Shown: positions 58,063 to 64,000 of the stretch, one piece after another
Layout of the letters: the number at the start of each line of letters is the position of its first letter
Numbering within the stretch: position 1 is the first letter of the stretch
Assembly (NCBI GenBank): GCA_032622095.1
Contig: CP136061.1
Coordinates: 212,318,373-212,382,372, forward strand
Direction of reading: 5' to 3'
Origin: Siphonodentalium dalli
Taxonomy: Eukaryota > Mollusca > Scaphopoda > Gadilida > Siphonodentaliidae
Length of the DNA: 64,000 nt
The notes under the pieces: generated by a model
Told to the model about the DNA's origin: nothing
Seen by the model: only the letters and a program-made list of their open reading frames with translations
The model's database searches: none
Translations under genes and position numbers: made by a program

Positions 58063-58177
58063 GACAGGAATATATGACTATATATATTTATTGAATCTTA
58101 TAGATTTACATCTTCCTGTTGTTAGATCGAAAATATCTTGACGGGACATTTAGGGTATTTACTTTTATTGATGACCA

Positions 58178-58990
58178 TAACATGCGTGTGTACATTCGAC
58201 CTCATGTCAAGTGCCCTCCCATAAGTTTTACAATAATATTTATTTTTATATACTTTATTGAAATTAATTAACGTATGGGTCAATTCAAGTTTCAACTTTT
58301 AAAACACAGTGGCCAGTGATTAGTTGGTCGGCTGATTATGAAACACCAGTGTTTTGAAAACACATTGGCTTCTTCAGAGCATTATGATATAACACCATGC
58401 AGACACCATCGAAGACAAAGAGGTCAGCTAAATTAAGCAGTTAGACAAATAGTGTAGATACCGTTCGTTTTTGGGGCTTAGTGCTGCTTAGTGTGGTATT
58501 GCAAAATTTAGTTTTTTAAATTTAAATAAAATTTGGAAAATGATTTTTCACCAATGCAACTGAAATAGTCCTGGTAAATTCAAAAAAGAAACTAAAATTT
58601 ACTGTTTTGAAAGTTATGTCCAACAATACAACTATAACGGTAATTTAAAAAAGGGCAGTAGGAAGACGACCAATCCTGGCCATACTGCCCCTGTACAAAA
58701 AAAATCTCCACTTGTTCTCACTGCATGTTGTAATGTAAATGTTTTTTGCGAATAAAGTATCTAATCTGATCTAAAAAAATATCTTGGGCAATCTTTGAGG
58801 GGCAGATGTCCGGGACGCAATCGTCCTTATCCCGCGATTCGAAACTCTACTCTGTAACTGATGTCCCATATCCGTTAACTCCGTGTGGAATTGTCTCTCC
58901 GAGGTCCAATGCATCACGCATGTGTGTGCGTAGGACTTGGAGTCTATGTTGTGTACAAATCATGTAATGACTCTAGACCTGTTCAGCGGT
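58178..58990. repeat. Triplicated segment, copy C
   Basis: The most diverged copy. It starts at 'gcgtgtgtacattcgacctc' and carries the first half plus the extra block, but not the second half shared by A and B ('attgctgctcaaattggcaa'). Confidence 0.8.
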
Positions 58991-58997
58991 GTGACTG

Positions 58998-59612
58998 ATT
59001 ACCGCCCGGGACCGCCCGGGACCGCCCGGGTTGCCCCACGTGGAGACAATATCTCGACGTTATAACGCAGCGACATGCCACCTGAGGGCAACATAGACAA
59101 ATGTACTCGCTCGCTCGTCTCCAGACGGTCATATTAACCCCACAAATGCCAATATTGGCTAAAAGAGCCTGTGTGATTACTGGTGTCTTGAAAACTGTCT
59201 TCGTGTGTTTTCAGACAGATTAGTTTGGTGATTCTCGGAAGTGCAATACACCTGAGTGTTAATTCCATATATTGACTCGTTGACGCGTCTACGGCGATGT
59301 TATTAACCCCTCAAATTCCGGTAAAATAGTGTATAAACAAAAGGAACCTTGCGACCGTCCGGGACCGCCCGGGCGGCCCATGGACCCGTCGACACTATAT
59401 CTTTGACGTTATAACATAGCGACATACCCCACGAGGTCAAATGTTACTCACTCGCTCGACTCCGGCCGGTGTTATTAACCCCTCAAAATCCGATAAAATG
59501 GTATATAAACAAAAAGAACACTGAGACCGCCCGGGACCGCCCGGGAGGACCCATGGCCCCGTGGACACTATATCTCGACGTTATAACATAGCGACATACC
59601 CCACGAGGTTAA
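58998..59612. repeat. GC-rich tandem repeat, unit about 175 bp
   Basis: The core 'gaccgcccgggaccgcccgg' occurs at about 59005, 59350 and 59525. Each is followed by 'cactatatctcgacgttata' or a variant and 'gcgacataccccacgagg'. Landmarks between them ('attaacccctcaaa', 'gtatataaacaaaa') show the fourth, middle unit in worn form. The core has the palindrome cccggg and is far more GC-rich than the surroundings. Confidence 0.8.
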
Positions 59613-59628
59613 CTTAGAAAATCTTACT

Positions 59629-60320
59629 CTAGGGTCCTGCGAATTGGAGATTTTGATCGAATCGAATTCAGGAAATCGAATCAAATATCGAATCGAATAT
59701 CGAATCGAATCATATCTGTATGTTGCATTCTCAATTGGGCATGTTTTGTCAACGATTAGACGAAATGTTCCATGAACTACATGCACTAAGTTCCATCATA
59801 ACTCATGTGGCGATGAACCGTCATTTAAAATACTATTAACTTCAATTGATAATTGATTAAAACGTCCATGCGACCGTCACGGCGATTAAAATATCATCAC
59901 TAAACGGATTATTGGAACTAAAATGACGCAAAATTTTTACAGATTGCACGTGCATGCAAAATTGCAAATCAACATTCGGAATCACCCGTTATTATAAACT
60001 TGAAGATGCAACAACAGTCGCAGTGTAGCCTGTTTATGTACTGCTGGATGCTTCTTGGACAGATGATTCCATAGAAGGGTCGTTGTCCCAGATGCTTGCG
60101 ATTTATACACCATGTTGCATTCATCACATGTGTACGCCTGCAGCTTTATCATCTTTAAAATAAACATGAATAACGGATGACGTTTTGTCAAGTCGCGATC
60201 TGAGTTCCAATCTGTCCTAAGTACCGTTGCGGTACGAAACGTCCGTTGGGGTACTGTTGGAACCGGAATTAAATTCTCTACAGGATGATCGCAACACCGA
60301 AGCGATATATCGAACAATAA
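59629..60320 (-). mobile_element. hAT-like relic with a BED zinc finger
   Basis: The minus-strand frame 60317-59982 carries YTCDECNMVYKSQASGTTTL then LWNHLSKKHPAV. This is a BED-type zinc finger (C-x2-C ... H-x4-H pattern with the L-x-x-H-L-x-x-K-H-P core), which in invertebrate genomes is mostly the N-terminus of hAT transposases. The left border has a (gaatc)n-like run (atcgaatcgaat, 59650-59712) and 'ctagggtcctgcgaattgg', possibly a terminus. The catalytic domain is missing. Confidence 0.5.
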
Positions 60321-61489
60321 GACCGTAAACCACAGTTATTTATTGTCCGAAGTACGCGAAAGCGAGGTGTGTTAAGAACTGACATGTTCCATCTGCTTTC
60401 ATGCACATTGGGGACCGGAACCATAGTGGTCAATAACGCATGTGGATATAATTTTTAGTACCATCTTGTTCTATTTCAATATTGACAATGTCTGAATCAT
60501 TCTTTGTATATAAGTCTTATTGCCACATGGAACAATATGGATGTAAAATATGTTCGAAGCCGACACCTTATCATATTTAAACCGTATAGACAGTATCTGC
60601 TTGCAATAATTAACCCTCATACAACTGCGATGAACTAATTCGATATCCGGGTAGCTGTAGTGCTCAATATAACTTCTCTTAGTTCTCTACCACATGCCAG
60701 GAGTTTTTTTTTGTTGTGTGGTAAGATAGAACCACAACATACCGAAAACAATAGTTGTCTGCAAAACGATCCCGAATCATCATTTCGATTACCTTTATTC
60801 CCTTTCAAACTATAGTTCTTTCACGGTAAAACGAATCCGATAGATGTTAAAAGACAATGGTATTTCACTAATCGACACTAATCATTACTTGAAGGTTACT
60901 TGAAGAACGTGTTAATTGCTGGTTGATATATCGGGTCTATTTAATTGACGGGGAAATTGTCGTCTTTTTGAGTGGCATTTATCGATCCATCCATCTATTG
61001 ATGAACTACAAAAATATAGGCTATCACCGACGTCATATACGACAACAAGACACTGGCTGAACTCCGAGCGTGAAATTAAGAACCGATCGTCCTTTTGTAT
61101 CGATCAGTGCATGCATTAAATATTTATCGATATGGGTTTTTAATGGCGTGGTGCCACTTCAGTCTGAAATGAAACGCATCAAACGGTACGTCATCTTTAA
61201 CACCTTCTATAGATTCAGTTTGCATAGTAGCCAATACACATGGCTGAAACACTAAGAACACACAACGAATGAACTTATTATAGATCTAGATTGGTTGTAC
61301 CGACCTCAACTCTTTGTTGCTTCATGGAATGCTAGAACGTTCAGCAACCTGTTATAGTGTGGTATATACGATTGACACTTAAATATAAGTATTGTCATCG
61401 CGATGGGTGTTGCTCTTTTAAAATGTGGCATCGGTTAAGACCGCAATAAACAGAAAGAATATAAATTTATAGACATATACATCAGATAA
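60321..61489. other. Intergenic with a Helitron-family scrap
   Basis: No gene is supported. At about 61385-61480 the run 'gaccgcaataaacagaaaga' and 'atttatagacatat' matches the motif found in the Helitron units (about 43540) and at about 10000. The frame 61070-61255 is unsupported. Confidence 0.45.
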
Positions 61490-61925
61490 TTCGAGCAGAC
61501 TATATCCCGAAATATTACTGGGAGAATCCTACGAAAGAAAAATTCGAAAGACTATTATCTTTGGAAAATCAACTATTACTGAAAAAAGTTAGTATTTTTA
61601 TCAAATTGGCATCAAGAAAATTAAAATATGACTGAGCCGATTATTCCAAATTGAAAAACGTGTGATTAGGTGCATTATTTATATCAATGAATATTTATTT
61701 CAGGCAAAATATTATGATAATGATATTATAAAGAATTAAATTATAATATAATATATATAAGATATTATAATACATATTACGATATATTTATACATTTATC
61801 ATATTATATATCAATATATGTATGATTGTGTAACAATTGTTTTTTGTGACCTATTGTAAATATTGTATATATGTTATAGCATGTTTCGCCTTAATTGACG
61901 ACTTTGCAATAAACAATCAATCAAA
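61490..61925 (+). mobile_element. LINE 3'-end fragment
   Basis: The frame reads YIPKYYWENPTKEKFERLLS then LENQLLLKKVSIFIKLASRK up to a TGA at about 61634. This is the usual last segment of an animal LINE ORF2 (Y-I-P-x-Y-Y ... L-x-x-x-L-x-x-F-I-x-L-A). A 3' UTR follows and ends in aataaacaatcaatcaaa near 61925. It is a 5'-truncated copy. Confidence 0.55.
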
Positions 61926-62302
61926 TATTGTGTAAAATCATAAATAGCATGTTATTGTCAAGACCGTACGGTTTGTTAATAAACAAAAATCCATATTATG
62001 ATACAGTAGTGAGTAAAGTGTGCTATACGCAAAGCACTCAACACAGAGGAGTCCTCGATAAGTTTACTTTAACAAGACTTCTGCGTTGAATTAAATTCTC
62101 GGTTCACACAAAGTGTTTTGTGGGTAATATCACATTCATATTATCATTATACTATACTTTTAGTATATTCTTGATAAAATTCATAATTAGGTAACTTTTA
62201 TTTTATTTTCAATATTCTGACTTTTGACGAAACTGCAGAACATTTAAGTCATTTTAAGAGTTATTGTTCATTTAGCATGGTTAAGACTGTTCTAGATCAC
62301 TG
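61926..62302. other. Intergenic, no feature seen
   Basis: AT-rich, with no domain and no repeat noticed. Confidence 0.4.
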
Positions 62303-62648
62303 TTAACCCTTTACCCAACAAACCGGCCAAAACCGGCCAAATAAAGCTTCAACAGCCTAAAATATCTCCGGTCTGTCTCAATAGAACCATACAAATATGG
62401 GTATCATTGGAACCGGCTCCTTGACCACATTGTGATAGTTACATCGCATATATAAGAGAATGCATTGGCCTAAAATAAATCTTTTTTTAACACTTTTTAC
62501 CATTTTTTCTTACATTCTTTAACAATTTTATAATTTTTAATGTGTTAAGCCAATGCATTCTCTTATATATGCGAGGCGACCTATGGTCGACTCGCATATA
62601 TAAAGAGAATGCATTGGCACAGGGTCGTTCTGTTGGGTAAAGGGTTAA
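62303..62648. mobile_element. piggyBac-like MITE, second copy (inverted, inner deletion)
   Basis: TTAA flanks (62303-62306, 62645-62648) and the CCCTTTACCCAACA terminal repeats match the element at 26987-27386 in the opposite orientation. The left arm of the inner palindromic module is cut: it starts inside the palindrome at atcgcatatataagag (62443). The right arm is complete except for one added base (tataaagag). Confidence 0.85.
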
Positions 62649-62714
62649 AGCAATGATAACCGATCTCAAACTACAAATATGATATCTTGTTAGCGCTGGC
62701 ACTGGCTAACTTAT

Positions 62715-62926
62715 ATTATGGACTTGTTATGTTGCGTATAACCTGATAAGTCAGTATTCAGGTGCTATGCCAACTGGGGAAATGTAGCATCGCCGAAAAT
62801 CTCAAACAAATCAAAAGTACCGTCTAAACTACGGTCAATTGTAATTATTTACTTCTCAATTCGGGACGCAACTGTCTACGGTAAACTAACGAAACCGGTT
62901 TCACATTCGAGAATATCTGCATTTAA
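62715..62926 (+). repeat. Dispersed repeat A, truncated plus-strand copy
   Basis: It follows the family from 'ttatggacttgttatg' to 'atctgcatttaa'. It is cut off by the Helitron-type 5' end that begins at 62927. Confidence 0.75.
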
Positions 62927-63420
62927 TCTACTTTATATTTTAGGACTTCTGTTTGTTTGTTGTTTGTCTGTTAGCTATGGCCGGGAAAACTGCCGGGCGG
63001 ATTTAGCCCAAACTTGCTATCTGAGGGTAAAAACCGCGGGAATGGTCATCGGACCGCTTCTGAGAACGTCAGAGCACTCATTCTCCAACCCCCCCGCCAC
63101 CGCAATGGGAATTCATGGGTTAATTGCGTGATAGTTAAAGAGCGTTCGTATCCGCAGTGTCGTTGATAAAGAGCGTGTATGTGTCCAGACATGAGCGTGT
63201 TGTGCCTGTGTACAGACATGAGCGTGTTGTGTGATTCTTAAGTCTGTGTTCGTACTTAGGGGTTCCTGGGAATTTGGGGAGATTTTCATCGAGTCAGTTT
63301 TTCCACCCGAGGTGACCTTCACCTTGAAACGGGTACCCACAAATGATCTAATATATAGTTTGGGACTTCTGTTTGTTTGTTTGTTTGTCTGTCTGTCTGT
63401 TAGCTATGGCCGGGAAACAC
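62927..63420 (+). mobile_element. Two Helitron-type 5' ends in tandem
   Basis: TCTACTTTATATTTTAGGAC at 62927 and TCTAATATATAGTTTGGGAC at 63347 are both followed by ttctgtttgtttgt and 'ctgttagctatggccggg'. They resemble the 5' end of the 42928 family (TCTATTATATATTTTGGAAG, then the (tttg)n run). The first unit is about 420 bases and lies after a host A. The 3' ends are not typical (no CTAG seen), so the elements are relics or a diverged family. Confidence 0.5.
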
Positions 63421-63711
63421 AAGACAATATTAATGCCAACTAAAATAAAATGCGACAACAAAACATGACACGGATATAAAGGCCATTGACACGGATTAAC
63501 AAATATGCATATATATATATATATAATTCAATATATGAAATTGTTTTTTATTATAAAAGATTTTATCTGACAATTCTTTATTCATTGACGAAATCATTCC
63601 GGGCCAAATATACCCGAAAAAATCCTACCGCAAGTAATACTGCGGCAACTCTTTGATGTCGCGGATTATTCACACCTCCCGCACTGTCCCTGCCTGGGAT
63701 GCAGACCACGC
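63421..63711. other. No clear feature
   Basis: AT-rich, with a short (ta)n at 63508-63524, then the start of the CACG-rich tandem region. Confidence 0.4.
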
Positions 63712-64000
63712 CGTAAACACGGCTGACCACGCTATTAACACGGCATGAACACGACTTCAACACGGATGACCACGGCGTGCACTCAGATGACCACGGCAAG
63801 TACACGCCGTGTTCAGACCGTTTTTGAACACGCTGGCCATTTTGCCGAAATTGATCACGCTAAGAACACGACTTCAACACGGATGACCACGGCGTGAACT
63901 CGGATGACCACGGCATGTACACGCCGTGTTCAGACTGTTTTTGAACACGCTGGTCATTTTTCTGAAGTTGACCACGCTAAGACCACGCGCGATTTTACCG
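63712..64000. repeat. 117-bp tandem repeat, runs off the window
   Basis: gaacacgacttcaacacgga occurs at 63747 and 63864. The blocks between match almost base for base ('gatgaccacggcgtg', 'tacacgccgtgttcagac', 'gtttttgaacacgctgg'). A partial earlier unit precedes, and the window ends inside the third. Inside each unit the short word gaccacg or gaacacg recurs, so the unit itself grew from a smaller repeat. Confidence 0.9.

Noticed and set aside
1-64000. CRISPR array
   Set aside because: The tandem repeats have no short identical repeat with unique equal-length spacers, and the DNA is eukaryotic.

Overview
The window reads as AT-rich, intron-bearing animal nuclear DNA. There are no operons, ribosome binding sites or long uninterrupted host ORFs. 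Most of the sequence is transposon debris and tandem duplication. A mollusc (gastropod or bivalve) or a close lophotrochozoan fits best. The reasons are the tRNA-derived SINEs with a shared central domain, the LINE/SINE tail beginning 'cctagcggctaaacgacg', the minisatellite-bearing Helitron-like elements, and a secreted PAN plus C-type lectin protein. The species cannot be told from sequence alone.

One host gene is well supported. It is a plus-strand, three-exon gene (24972-25275, 48837-49025, 50246-50481) with a TATA box at 24861 and a poly(A) signal at 50685. It encodes a predicted 242-residue secreted lectin: signal peptide, PAN/apple domain, then a long-form C-type lectin domain carrying EPN and WND ligand motifs. 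Both introns are phase 1 and all four splice sites agree. The first intron is about 23.5 kb. It holds most of the mobile DNA in the middle of the window: a piggyBac-like MITE, a hAT-like element, SINEs, a LINE, and a three-unit head-to-tail Helitron array. A second, weaker host signal is a signal-peptide first exon at 3529-3621, broken by an in-frame TGA.

Layout: 1-1480 is a 720-bp tandem duplication. 1480-8500 is mostly featureless with foldback elements and the signal-peptide exon. 8510-23530 is a recent tandem segmental duplication of a 7.5-kb unit, with a few differences per kb. The unit contains a higher-order minisatellite, a Helitron-like element, a LINE 3' fragment and a SINE. 23531-50700 is the lectin locus. 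50700-64000 is intergenic: a decayed LINE gag ORF, a triplicated segment at 54.4-59 kb, a GC-rich tandem array at 59 kb, a BED-finger remnant, a LINE 3' end, a second piggyBac-like MITE, Helitron 5' ends and a 117-bp tandem repeat running off the window end.

The most distinctive structure is the Helitron trimer at 42928-47024. Its three units of 1366, 1366 and 1365 bp are joined exactly CTAG-to-TC with no spacer, and lie between a host A and a host T. No CRISPR array, rRNA gene or convincing functional tRNA gene was seen.
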